In this document: positions 22,154-28,877 of the stretch, piece by piece | Layout of the letters: each line of letters begins with the position of its first letter | How positions within the stretch are numbered: the first letter of the stretch is position 1 | Virus record (IMG/VR): IMGVR_UViG_3300025771_003088 | Location: 1-30,294 of that record | Origin: a virus | Length of the DNA: 30,294 nt | Reading direction: 5' to 3' (one strand) | Translations under genes and position numbers: made by a program | The notes under the pieces: generated by a model | Seen by the model: only the letters and a program-made list of their open reading frames with translations | Databases searched by the model: none | What the model was told of the DNA's origin: nothing

Positions 22154-22396
22154 ATGCCACGATATCGTATGATAAATCCAGAAACAAGTGAACCAGAGGA
22201 TATTAGCTGTTCAATTGCGGAGATGGAAGTATTGAAGACACAGGGATGGGTACATATCTTTGTACCCAATCCAAATTCTATTATTTCTGGTCGTGATACT
22301 TCTGGTCATGGTGGTGGTCACGCAACGAGTGATGGGTGGAAAGATGTTCTTAGACGAATCCGAGACAATAATCCACGAAGTACTATTGACGTTTAA
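22154..22396 (+). CDS. Small conserved phage protein
   Basis: The 80-residue product begins MPRYRMINPETSEPEDI and ends with GWKDVLRRIRDNNPRSTI. This layout, a short beta start, then a flexible Gly/Ser/His region and a GFKDVLxRI helix, is common in T4-like phages and resembles FmdB-type small proteins, but the zinc cysteines are absent. An AGGAG site precedes the ATG. The function is unknown. Confidence 0.65.
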   Translation: MPRYRMINPETSEPEDISCSIAEMEVLKTQGWVHIFVPNPNSIISGRDTSGHGGGHATSDGWKDVLRRIRDNNPRSTIDV

Positions 22397-22400
22397 TATC

Positions 22401-22407
22401 ATAAATA
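22401..22407 (+). promoter_or_regulatory. Late promoter-like motif (CATAAATA)
   Basis: ATAAATA lies in the 42-base gap ahead of phoH, followed by GGAG at 22428-22431. The spacing to the TTG start gives a normal short leader. Confidence 0.45.
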
Positions 22408-22438
22408 GTCAGGTAACCATTAACAAAGGAGTCTTGGC

Positions 22439-23155
22439 TTGAGTAGGCACAAAAAAATGTACATCAATCACAATAATCTTTTAACAATAGAACCTGTAGG
22501 TCCTTCACAGAATACAGCGTTTGAGGAATACAATAAAGGACAAAATCTTTTTCTATCAGGTGCTGCGGGTACAGGTAAAACGTTCATACTTCTACATTTA
22601 GCACTAAAAGAAGTTTTGTCTAAAGATACACCTTATGAGAAGGTTGTACTGATTAGAAGTTTATTACCTTCCAGAGACATTGGATTTCTTCCCGGAACCT
22701 TGGATGAGAAAGCCAATCTGTATCAAGATCCTTATCGAATTCTTGTTCGATATCTATTTCAGATGCCAAACGAACAAGAATTTTCTATGCTCTACGATAA
22801 ACTTATCGGTCAAGGTAGTTTAGAATTTTATTCTACCTCTTTTCTTAGAGGTCAGACTTTTGATCGGTCTATTATTATTGTCGATGAAGCGCAAAATATG
22901 CTTTTTCACGAATTAGACACAATCATTACACGAACAGGACAGGATTCTAAAGTCATGTTTTGCGGCGATGATGCTCAGACGGACCTTAAAAAGAACAATG
23001 GTGACAGAGATGGATATCGCCAGTTTGCCAATATTCTTGAGGACATGAAAGAGTTCAGTGTAGTTGAGTTTGGTATTGGAGATATTATTCGTTCTGGTTT
23101 GGTTCGTTCTTATCTTATTGCAAAAACTAATATGGGCGTTCGGGAAATGGGTTGA
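22439..23155 (+). CDS. phoH: PhoH-like ATPase
   Basis: The P-loop SGAAGTGKT lies at residues 40-48 and the Walker B segment SIIIVDEAQNM near residue 142, with FCGDDAQTD as sensor motif. The RSLLPSRDIGFLPGTLDEK segment is the PhoH hallmark. PhoH-like genes are common in marine phages; proposed roles include RNA metabolism and phosphate-stress response, without proof. GGAG placed 7 bases before TTG 22439 favours that start over ATG 22457. Confidence 0.92.
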   Translation: MSRHKKMYINHNNLLTIEPVGPSQNTAFEEYNKGQNLFLSGAAGTGKTFILLHLALKEVLSKDTPYEKVVLIRSLLPSRDIGFLPGTLDEKANLYQDPYRILVRYLFQMPNEQEFSMLYDKLIGQGSLEFYSTSFLRGQTFDRSIIIVDEAQNMLFHELDTIITRTGQDSKVMFCGDDAQTDLKKNNGDRDGYRQFANILEDMKEFSVVEFGIGDIIRSGLVRSYLIAKTNMGVREMG

Positions 23156-23180
23156 CTTATTCTGTAACTTCGGTTATAAT
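23152..23180 (+). promoter_or_regulatory. Early sigma70-type promoter for the exonuclease gene
   Basis: TTGACT at 23152-23157 and perfect TATAAT at 23175-23180 are 17 bases apart. The -35 box overlaps the end of phoH. The expected start is near 23187, two bases before the ATG at 23189, so the message has almost no leader. Confidence 0.85.
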
Positions 23181-23188
23181 TATAAGTT

Positions 23189-23899
23189 ATGAAAACACAA
23201 AACGCAGTGCCTTACGAGTGGCCAGAACTCAAAAGTGAAACTATTAACGGTTGTAGGTTCTATACTACACCAAATGGTGAGAAATATCCTTCGATTACTA
23301 CGGTTATCGGACAACAGCCAGGTAAGACACATTCCCTTCAGGAATGGAAAGATCGAGTTGGTGAAGCACAAGCTAACTTAATCAGTCGTCGTGCTGCATC
23401 AAGAGGCACTGCCTTTCATCATATTTGTGAAGATTATCTAGATGGTATTGAAAATTTTGATACTAAACTAGAAGAACATCATAAGAAGAAAAATTTTCTT
23501 GCTTATTGTATGTTTAAAGAAATGCAACCCTATCTAGATAGTAAAGTCAATAAAGTTCTCTTACAAGAACAACCAATGTATTCTGAGAGATTTGGTGTTG
23601 CAGGCCGCTGTGATTTAATTGGTGTATATGATTCAGAACTGGCTGTTGTTGATTTTAAAACAACAACAAGGATGAAAAAAGAAGAATGGATTGAGGATTA
23701 TTTTGTTCAATGTTCTGCTTATGCTTCTATGTATGAAGAACATATGAAAGTTGGTATTGATAAAGTCGTTGTAATGATGGTTGCAGAAGACGGTGAAGTT
23801 AATATTTTTGAAAAGAAAACAGCTGATTATTTGGACAAACTACAAACAATAATGAACGAATGGTACGATAATTTTGTCTACAAGGTAGGAATTGCATAG
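23189..23899 (+). CDS. RecB-family PD-(D/E)XK exonuclease
   Basis: The 236-residue protein shows the RecB/Cas4-type nuclease motifs in order: GTAFHHI (His77), GRCDLIG (Asp142), VVDFKTT (Asp155, Lys157) and VQCSAYASMY (Gln179 region). The N-terminus carries the PSITTVIGQ segment common to phage exonucleases of this family. It probably degrades host DNA or processes ends for recombination. It is transcribed from its own strong promoter and has no Shine-Dalgarno site. The next gene begins immediately after its stop. Confidence 0.87.
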   Translation: MKTQNAVPYEWPELKSETINGCRFYTTPNGEKYPSITTVIGQQPGKTHSLQEWKDRVGEAQANLISRRAASRGTAFHHICEDYLDGIENFDTKLEEHHKKKNFLAYCMFKEMQPYLDSKVNKVLLQEQPMYSERFGVAGRCDLIGVYDSELAVVDFKTTTRMKKEEWIEDYFVQCSAYASMYEEHMKVGIDKVVVMMVAEDGEVNIFEKKTADYLDKLQTIMNEWYDNFVYKVGIA

Positions 23900-24508
23900 A
23901 TGAATGATGATGATGCTTGGTTAAAATATAAACATCATCACAAATGGTTTAATAAATTATGGTTATCTGAAAAACTGGGATATGTTTGTGGACCATCTGG
24001 TGTTAAAGTTCCTAAAGAAGGTTGGTATATTCACAGACCAATTTATAATTTGTCTGGAATGGGAATAGGAACAGAAAGAAAATGGTTAATGCCTCATGAT
24101 GTTGATGTCCGTCCTGGTTATTTTTGGTGTGAAAAATTTGAAGGAGAACATTTATCTATAGACTTAGAGTGGTCTTATGCAGGACCTCCTTTTTGGAATG
24201 TTGTAAGCTGTTATGAGGGAATAAAAAGAGACTGCCAAAGATTTGATATGTGGGTTAAACGAGAGATTGAATTTCAATTACCTCATTTCTTTTGCGAACT
24301 TTCTGATGTTGGAATAATTAATGTTGAAACAATTGGTGGAAATATTATAGAAGTTCATTTAAGAACCAGTCCAGATCCAAAATACGATGAAATAATTCCT
24401 GTATTTCTTGGAGAAGAAAAAAATATTTCTGGATATAAATGGATAGAATCTTATGAAGATGCAGATAAACTTTTAGATCCTCCTCGGCTTGGATTTTTAG
24501 TTAGATAA
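23900..24508 (+). CDS. Conserved phage protein, possibly ATP-grasp-like
   Basis: The 202-residue soluble protein contains GWYIHRPIYNLSGMGIG, RPGYFWCEKFEGEHLSIDLEW and, near the C-terminus, IEVHLRTSPDP. The order (a Gly-rich loop, then an E-x-F-x-G-x-H-x-S-x-D strand pair, then E-x-H-x-R) recalls ATP-grasp enzymes, where such Glu and Asn/Arg residues bind ATP-Mg. I cannot confirm the fold by eye. It starts one base after the exonuclease stop. Confidence 0.7.
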   Translation: MNDDDAWLKYKHHHKWFNKLWLSEKLGYVCGPSGVKVPKEGWYIHRPIYNLSGMGIGTERKWLMPHDVDVRPGYFWCEKFEGEHLSIDLEWSYAGPPFWNVVSCYEGIKRDCQRFDMWVKREIEFQLPHFFCELSDVGIINVETIGGNIIEVHLRTSPDPKYDEIIPVFLGEEKNISGYKWIESYEDADKLLDPPRLGFLVR

Positions 24509-24511
24509 ATA
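24505..24511 (+). promoter_or_regulatory. Late promoter-like motif (GATAAATA)
   Basis: ATAAATA overlaps the stop codon of the preceding gene and lies 54 bases before the outer-membrane protein gene. A hairpin follows within 4 bases, so the hairpin would be part of the 5' leader if the motif is used. Confidence 0.5.
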
Positions 24512-24514
24512 ACT

Positions 24515-24545
24515 AAGACAACTTTACAACAGTTGTTGTCTTTTT
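24515..24545 (+). terminator. Stem-loop with T-run
   Basis: AAGACAAC (24515-24522) pairs with GTTGTCTT (24535-24542) over 8 bp with a 12-base loop, followed by further T. It could terminate the exonuclease unit, or, being just past a late-promoter motif, act as a 5' leader structure for the next gene. The stem is AT-rich, so termination would be partial. Confidence 0.6.
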
Positions 24546-24564
24546 ACAACAAATAGGAGATGTT

Positions 24565-25197
24565 ATGAAAAAAGCATTACTAGCACTTTTATGTGCTTTT
24601 CCACTTGCCTCACAAGCATTTTTGACTGCAAGTACTGAAACAGACATTAACTATTATCATGATTTTTCTTTGAGTGTTGACCAGTTCAAATTGAGTCATA
24701 ATCAATATGGTGACTGGGGTTTAAATGAAACTCGTATCGGTTGGGGCGGCCTTTCAGCAATCACAAGCGATACTTTAGATTTTGGTATTTCTTATGAAAC
24801 CACCTTTTCCGCTGGTCTAGATGGCAATGAGTTTGAAATTAAATCTGGTATGCATATGCACAACGACGTTATCTTTTCGTTAGATACTTCATTTTTCGTT
24901 GGTGGATTGAAAGTTCTACCTTCAGCAGACTGGAATCTTTCTAGTTCTGCAATGGATGCAGAAGTTGGATTTGAATATAAATTGTCAAGTGTTGACGCAG
25001 TAACAACTCTTTTCTATGATGTAAGTTCTATTGCTTATAATGGATCAGAGTTTTCTTTAGGATATAACTTTCATATAAATGACGCTATTTCCGTCAAACC
25101 TAATATGGTAATTCCTTTCGATAGTGAATGGGATCAGGGTGATATCCGAGCTGGACTTTCTATTAATGTAGCATTTGCAACAAATCCAGGACAATAA
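24565..25197 (+). CDS. Outer-membrane beta-barrel-like protein
   Basis: The signal peptide spans about residues 1-18 (MKKALLALL...ASQA). The mature part is made of amphipathic strands alternating aromatic and polar residues (LDFGISYETTFSAGLDG; FSLGYNFHINDAISVKPNM), as in small outer-membrane barrels. The chain ends in a strand (DIRAGLSINVAFATN) but not in the classical C-terminal Phe. TAGGAGATGTT provides the ribosome site. A phage-made barrel could change receptor display on the infected cell. Confidence 0.75.
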   Translation: MKKALLALLCAFPLASQAFLTASTETDINYYHDFSLSVDQFKLSHNQYGDWGLNETRIGWGGLSAITSDTLDFGISYETTFSAGLDGNEFEIKSGMHMHNDVIFSLDTSFFVGGLKVLPSADWNLSSSAMDAEVGFEYKLSSVDAVTTLFYDVSSIAYNGSEFSLGYNFHINDAISVKPNMVIPFDSEWDQGDIRAGLSINVAFATNPGQ

Positions 25198-25200
25198 ATA
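25194..25200 (+). promoter_or_regulatory. Late promoter-like motif ahead of the tmRNA (AATAAATA)
   Basis: ATAAATA overlaps the stop of the outer-membrane protein gene; a second ATAAATC overlaps it. Transcription from here would begin near 25206, a few bases before the tmRNA acceptor piece, so the tmRNA would be made late in infection. Confidence 0.5.
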
Positions 25201-25205
25201 AATCG

Positions 25206-25645
25206 TGGATAAAACTGTAGACGGTAAAGGAGTAGACGTTGCGGACGGCGGGGCAGTACCGCCCACCTCCACCAAATCATTTTTAGGCTATGATGTTCAT
25301 GGTAATCGCCAGTTTCCACATGACTGGTATTATACTGAACAAGAATGGAATAGAGGAGTAGGTTGGGGCAAAGTACCACCAGAACGAATTAAAAAGTAAT
25401 GGGGGTGACCTAGTTTCGACGGAGCGAATGAAAGTTTACAAGAGGTTTTTGATACATAACTATAAACGCCAATGATGACGTTTACTTTCAAGAATATGCC
25501 TTAGCGGCTTAATTTTTGACGGGGCATGGGCACCGCCTTGATATCCAAAGGGCCCATCTTAAAATATATGAACAGTAATCAAAGTGGTCTATGCCGAGAA
25601 CGCCACACATGACGAACCGCTGAACCATAGATAAGCGTGTTCCCT
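25206..25645 (+). ncRNA. ssrA: Permuted two-piece tmRNA (acceptor piece 25213-25274, coding piece 25401-25645)
   Basis: The tmRNA rescues stalled ribosomes. The coding piece opens with GGGGGTGACCTAGTTTCGAC, the 5' tmRNA signature. Its tag frame, 25468-25512, encodes ANDDVYFQEYALAA and stops. No T-arm or CCA follows, so it is not one-piece. Upstream, CGGAC is followed by a 5-bp stem with a 7-base loop (25247-25263), then CACCTCC, A and CCA (25264-25274). CACCTCC pairs over 7 bp with GGGGGTG, giving a G3-U70 wobble, the alanine-charging determinant. Spacing from CGGAC to ACCA equals that of E. coli tmRNA. This acceptor-first order is the alphaproteobacterial arrangement. Bases 25275-25400 would be the excised spacer. 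The outer ends are approximate. Confidence 0.88.
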
Positions 25646-25655
25646 TTACGTTATT

Positions 25656-25874
25656 ATGAACCAAAAAATTACACCAAAAAAGTTTTCTATTATTATAGAG
25701 GAGTTAGTAAGAACTAAAAGACTAACTTATCTTGAAGCTGTAATGTATTATTGTGAACAAAATGGTTTAGAGGCACATACCATTACACGATGGATTGACA
25801 AATCTATGCGTGATAAGATACAATATGATGCAGAACAATTAAATTATCTACCGAAAACGAGTTCATTATTTTGA
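25656..25874 (+). CDS. T4 gp33-like late transcription coactivator
   Basis: The 72-residue product matches the compact gp33 pattern: KFSIIIEELVRTKRLTYLEAVMYYCEQNGLE, read here as helix-turn-helix segments, and a C-terminal LNYLPK. In T4, gp33 binds the RNA polymerase flap and couples it to the sliding clamp for late transcription. In T4 the genes 33 and 59 are adjacent, and here the next gene is gp59-like, overlapping by a few bases. It begins just after the tmRNA. Confidence 0.8.
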   Translation: MNQKITPKKFSIIIEELVRTKRLTYLEAVMYYCEQNGLEAHTITRWIDKSMRDKIQYDAEQLNYLPKTSSLF

Positions 25875-25879
25875 GTTTA

Positions 25880-26467
25880 ATGACACCCCTAGAGACATAT
25901 CAATCATACTTGGCTTTAAAACTTCATTTTGGTGGTAAGTATGATTATTTTAAGTATGGCGGAAAAACGTCAGCTTCAGTAGAATCTTTTGACAAACGAA
26001 AAGATAAATTCAAGTTTGTTAAATTATCAAATAAATTATCTGACCCACAAATTATAGATTATTATCTTGCCAACTTTATTCGTGGTAAAGAATGGATCGG
26101 AGATTTTGACCAAAAGAATTGGATGGAACATAAAAAAGTTAATCAAAGTTTAGAATATTTTTATAAAAATGATATTGAAAAACTATTGACTTTGACTAAT
26201 AATTTTGATATACTTTTTAGAGTTAAGGATGGTAATCATCCTAAACTATTGAAAGCGTATCTTGGTAAAAAGATCAATCTGGAAACACTTGTGATCCTAG
26301 AAAAGATTTTAAAATACAGAGAAAGGTTTGACGCAAAGATTAGTGAAACTTTTATCTGGCCCAAGATTAGTCTTTTAATAAAGAAGTACGAGCCGTTTTT
26401 GAAAATAGATGAGAAATCATTTAAATCAAAAACATTGGATTCAATTAAAAACTTTGAGGAGTCGTGA
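25880..26467 (+). CDS. T4 gp59-like helicase loader
   Basis: Residues near the N-terminus, TYQSYLALKLHFGGKYDYFKYGG split over a helix and turn, correspond to T4 gp59 YKLYLMIKQHMNGKYDVIKYN. FDKRKDKFKFVKLSNK matches QKRRDKYFFQKLSEK, and ANFIRGKEWIGDF matches NLVANQDAWIGDI. Gp59 loads the replicative helicase at forks and recombination intermediates. ATG 25880 is preferred; TTG 25871 is possible. At 195 residues it is a little shorter than T4 gp59 (217). Confidence 0.88.
   Translation: MTPLETYQSYLALKLHFGGKYDYFKYGGKTSASVESFDKRKDKFKFVKLSNKLSDPQIIDYYLANFIRGKEWIGDFDQKNWMEHKKVNQSLEYFYKNDIEKLLTLTNNFDILFRVKDGNHPKLLKAYLGKKINLETLVILEKILKYRERFDAKISETFIWPKISLLIKKYEPFLKIDEKSFKSKTLDSIKNFEES
26186..26214 (+). 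promoter_or_regulatory. Possible internal promoter inside the gp59 gene
   Basis: TTGACT at 26186-26191 and TATACT at 26209-26214 are exactly 17 bases apart. It lies within the gp59-like coding region and could drive the coiled-coil, deaminase and tRNA-Asn genes separately. Chance occurrence in AT-rich coding DNA cannot be excluded. Confidence 0.4.
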
Positions 26468-26736
26468 TGACAGAATCAAATAAAGAGTCATATGTTGACG
26501 AGGCGAAACGTAGGATCGCTCATCTTTCCTACAAACTCGAACAGGCCGAGAGTCGTGTTCGTAAGCTTGAGCATGACAATGCCGAGCTTCAACGGTGGGC
26601 AAATGATGTTTGCCTTAAAAAACTTCAGGAACTCAGCGATGAGTTGGCCTCACGATATAACCAAAAGAAGTATCGTGGTAAAAATTGGAGAGGCGATCTA
26701 AGCCGTGCAAGAGAAGAAGGATCAGAAGTTCATTGA
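26467..26736 (+). CDS. Coiled-coil protein
   Basis: The ATG overlaps the gp59 stop (GTGATGA). The 89-residue product is a charged coiled coil (YKLEQAESRVRKLEHDNAELQRW) with a basic tail containing YRGKNWRGDLSRARE. It overlaps the deaminase gene by 32 bases. GC-richer codons than in its neighbours are noticeable in the first half. No family is recognised; a DNA-binding or adaptor role beside the gp59-like gene is possible. Confidence 0.65.
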   Translation: MTESNKESYVDEAKRRIAHLSYKLEQAESRVRKLEHDNAELQRWANDVCLKKLQELSDELASRYNQKKYRGKNWRGDLSRAREEGSEVH

Positions 26737-27121
26737 TCTAGTTTCTAAAGTTGCTCAAGATGTTATGCCTGTCAGTAATGCCAGAATAGCATCTGCGGTA
26801 GTAATTGGCAATAGTGTAGTTGGATTGGGTCGAAACTCTTATAAGACCCATCCACTACAGGCCAAATATGGCACGACAGAACATAATATTCATATTCATG
26901 CTGAGATTGATGCAATTAAAAACAGCCTCAAAAGAGTTTCAGTAGATGAATTATCTAAAGCCACACTATATATTAGTAGAATGAAAAAGAGGGATAGAAA
27001 ACGTGGATTTATATCAGGACTTTCTGCACCATGTGCTGGGTGCATGGGTGCTATTACAGACTTTGGCATTAAGCGTGTGGTTTATTCTTTGGATGATAGA
27101 GGATTTCAAACGATAGAATAA
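26705..27121 (+). CDS. Cytidine/deoxycytidylate deaminase-family protein
   Basis: The zinc-binding signatures of the cytidine deaminase superfamily are present: HAEIDAI at residues 65-71 and PCAGC at 109-113. The proton-shuttling Glu is Glu67. The 138-residue length and the NxxxTHPxQxKY segment suggest a nucleotide deaminase used to make dUMP for thymidylate synthesis, fitting ThyX at the window end. Free cytidine or a nucleic acid base are alternative substrates. The start is GTG inside the preceding gene. Confidence 0.82.
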   Translation: MQEKKDQKFIDLVSKVAQDVMPVSNARIASAVVIGNSVVGLGRNSYKTHPLQAKYGTTEHNIHIHAEIDAIKNSLKRVSVDELSKATLYISRMKKRDRKRGFISGLSAPCAGCMGAITDFGIKRVVYSLDDRGFQTIE

Positions 27122-27196
27122 TCCTCAGTAGCTCAGTGGTAGAGCAGACGGCTGTTAACCGTCCGGTCGGTGGTTCGAATCCATCCTGAGGAGCCA
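27122..27196 (+). tRNA. tRNA-Asn (anticodon GUU)
   Basis: The acceptor stem TCCTCAG/CTGAGGA is perfect and is followed by G and encoded CCA. The D arm is GCTC/GAGC, the anticodon arm GACGG/CCGTC with loop CTGTTAA (GUU), and the T loop TTCGAAT. It starts on the base after the deaminase stop. All stems are regular. Confidence 0.96.
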
Positions 27197-27215
27197 AAAA
27201 CAAATTTTTTGAAAA

Positions 27216-28034
27216 GTGAATAAAACTTATTATTTTATGTCTGGTTTGCCTAGAAGCGGTAGTTCTCTATTATCGGCTTTATTTAATCAGAATCCAAGAT
27301 TTTATTGTGGCCCAAGTTCGCCTATATGTTCTGTGATTCTAGGTATAGAAGATCATTTAAAAACTGATGAGTTATATACTGCCTGGCCAAAAGAAAATTT
27401 TAAAGACGGAATTATATCTTCAGTACTTCCAAGTTACTATAGTGATATTGATAAACCAATTGTTATAGATAAAAATAGAAGTTGGACCCGCAGAATAGGA
27501 TATCTTTCTAAATACTTTAATATCGAAAATCCTAAAATAATTTGTACTGTCCGAAACCTCACGGAGATTTTGACATCATTCATTGACATGATTCACAGAA
27601 GTAATAGTGTAAGTTTTGTTGATAAATCATTAAGTAAATTGAAAGTTCCTATTAATGATTTTGCAAGGTGTCAGTGGATTGCTTCTGATGGACCTTTAGG
27701 AAGATCCTATACTAGTTTAAAAATTGCATTTCAAGAGGGATATAGAGATAATTTATATTTTGTGGAGTATAGTGATTTAGTATCTAATCCAAAGAAAACA
27801 ATGCAAGAAATATATAACTTTATAGGAGAAGAATATTACGAGCACAACTTTGACCATATAGAGAAGATTGTTCATGAAGACGATGGCTCGGTTTACGGCC
27901 TTCCGGATATGCATGATGTTAGGCCAAGTGTAAAGTCTATATCTAAAAATCCCAACGATGTACTTCCTGAGAAAGTAATTCAAGATGTTTCCAATTTAGA
28001 ATTCTGGAGAAGTAGCGAATTAAATTTATCATGA
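27216..28034 (+). CDS. Sulfotransferase
   Basis: The N-terminal YFMSGLPRSGSSLLSAL contains the 5'-phosphosulfate-binding loop (residues 11-17) of PAPS-dependent sulfotransferases. A 3'-phosphate-binding region follows at IICTVRNLTEILTSF, with Arg in the usual place. The C-terminal FVEYSDLVSNPKKTMQEIYNFIG is a further family landmark. The GTG start is set by the conserved KTYYFMSGLPRSG beginning. The likely acceptor is a host surface glycan or lipid, which would alter recognition. It overlaps the metalloprotease gene by 4 bases. Confidence 0.9.
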   Translation: MNKTYYFMSGLPRSGSSLLSALFNQNPRFYCGPSSPICSVILGIEDHLKTDELYTAWPKENFKDGIISSVLPSYYSDIDKPIVIDKNRSWTRRIGYLSKYFNIENPKIICTVRNLTEILTSFIDMIHRSNSVSFVDKSLSKLKVPINDFARCQWIASDGPLGRSYTSLKIAFQEGYRDNLYFVEYSDLVSNPKKTMQEIYNFIGEEYYEHNFDHIEKIVHEDDGSVYGLPDMHDVRPSVKSISKNPNDVLPEKVIQDVSNLEFWRSSELNLS

Positions 28035-28681
28035 AAAAAATTATAACGCCATTATTCGTAATTTCTCTTATTAGTTGTAGTGGATCAACTTCAACAGGTG
28101 ATCCAGAGATTGGAGGAATCTATGACGAAGAAGATTACAAACTTGTTTACCAATATAATGCATTTAAACTAGATGGCCCAATTATACGTTGGCCCACAAG
28201 ATGGATTTCTTTATATAATATTCCTTTGGATCATAAGGCACTAGATATATGGAAAGAACTTGGGTTTGTTTTTATACAGGGAGGTTCTGAAATTGTTTAT
28301 GATGGAGAATCTCAAGAAGATGCTCCCTATTGTGGTCGAGCAAATTGGAGATGGAAAAGTGATACTAAAGGAAACTATTGGTTTAAATCCTGTAACATTG
28401 TACTCAATGCAAGAAAGCATACTGGATATCAATGTGGTAGTGTAGAAAATACTTTGAGACATGAAATTGGTCACTGCTTAGGAATATTAGGCCATACGAG
28501 TGATGGTACTTTAATGGATCCAACATCAAATAATTCTGATGAACTTCCGAATTACATTAAAAGAATGTTGGAAGTACTCTACAACACAAGAACAGATGTA
28601 AGAATAGAGGAAGATGGCAGTAAATCGTATAAGATAAACAAGAATGAAGAATATTCAGGAAATAACTATATAAATGATTGA
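28031..28681 (+). CDS. Lipoprotein metzincin (matrixin-like) protease
   Basis: The signal peptide ends in a lipobox LISC (Cys16), predicting a lipid-anchored envelope protein. The catalytic motif HEIGHCLGILGH (residues 144-155) is the full HExxHxxGxxH of metzincins, and a Met-turn (TLMDP, Met162) follows 7 residues later, as in matrixins. Several cysteines (101, 121, 135) may form disulfides. It could cleave host surface proteins or process exported phage proteins. It overlaps the sulfotransferase gene by 4 bases. Confidence 0.87.
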   Translation: MKKIITPLFVISLISCSGSTSTGDPEIGGIYDEEDYKLVYQYNAFKLDGPIIRWPTRWISLYNIPLDHKALDIWKELGFVFIQGGSEIVYDGESQEDAPYCGRANWRWKSDTKGNYWFKSCNIVLNARKHTGYQCGSVENTLRHEIGHCLGILGHTSDGTLMDPTSNNSDELPNYIKRMLEVLYNTRTDVRIEEDGSKSYKINKNEEYSGNNYIND

Positions 28682-28877
28682 GAAGTTAGGAAAGAGTGGA
28701 TATATTTCGCTCAGAGAAAAACAAATTATTCTAAAAGAAACTAGAACGAATAAACAAGTTGCTGTAAAGTTAATTCAATTTGATGAGCAGTACGGATGGT
28801 TTGCTCTTAATGCTGAAGGTAAGAAGCGGTGGTATAATCAAAAGTATTGGGAATTTGTTAAGGAAGTGGGAGTTTAA
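28674..28877 (+). CDS. Small hypothetical protein
   Basis: The 67-residue protein has alternating strands (GYISLREKQIILKETRTNK; VAVKLIQFDEQYGWFAL) and ends KRWYNQKYWEFVKEVG, suggesting a small beta barrel with a C-terminal helix. It overlaps the metalloprotease gene by 8 bases. No family is recognised. Confidence 0.6.
   Translation: MIEKLGKSGYISLREKQIILKETRTNKQVAVKLIQFDEQYGWFALNAEGKKRWYNQKYWEFVKEVGV

Noticed and set aside
24509-25400. Glutamine (glnA-type) riboswitch controlling the tmRNA
   Set aside because: Such control has been described, as I recall, for a related marine phage, so I looked for the conserved GGAAGTAGG and AAGGAACGC-like elements upstream; none is visible here.
25401-25655. 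One-piece tmRNA ending near 25655
   Set aside because: No T-arm with a TTC loop and no strand pairing with GGGGGTG followed by CCA exists downstream before the gp33 start, while a matching acceptor strand exists upstream.
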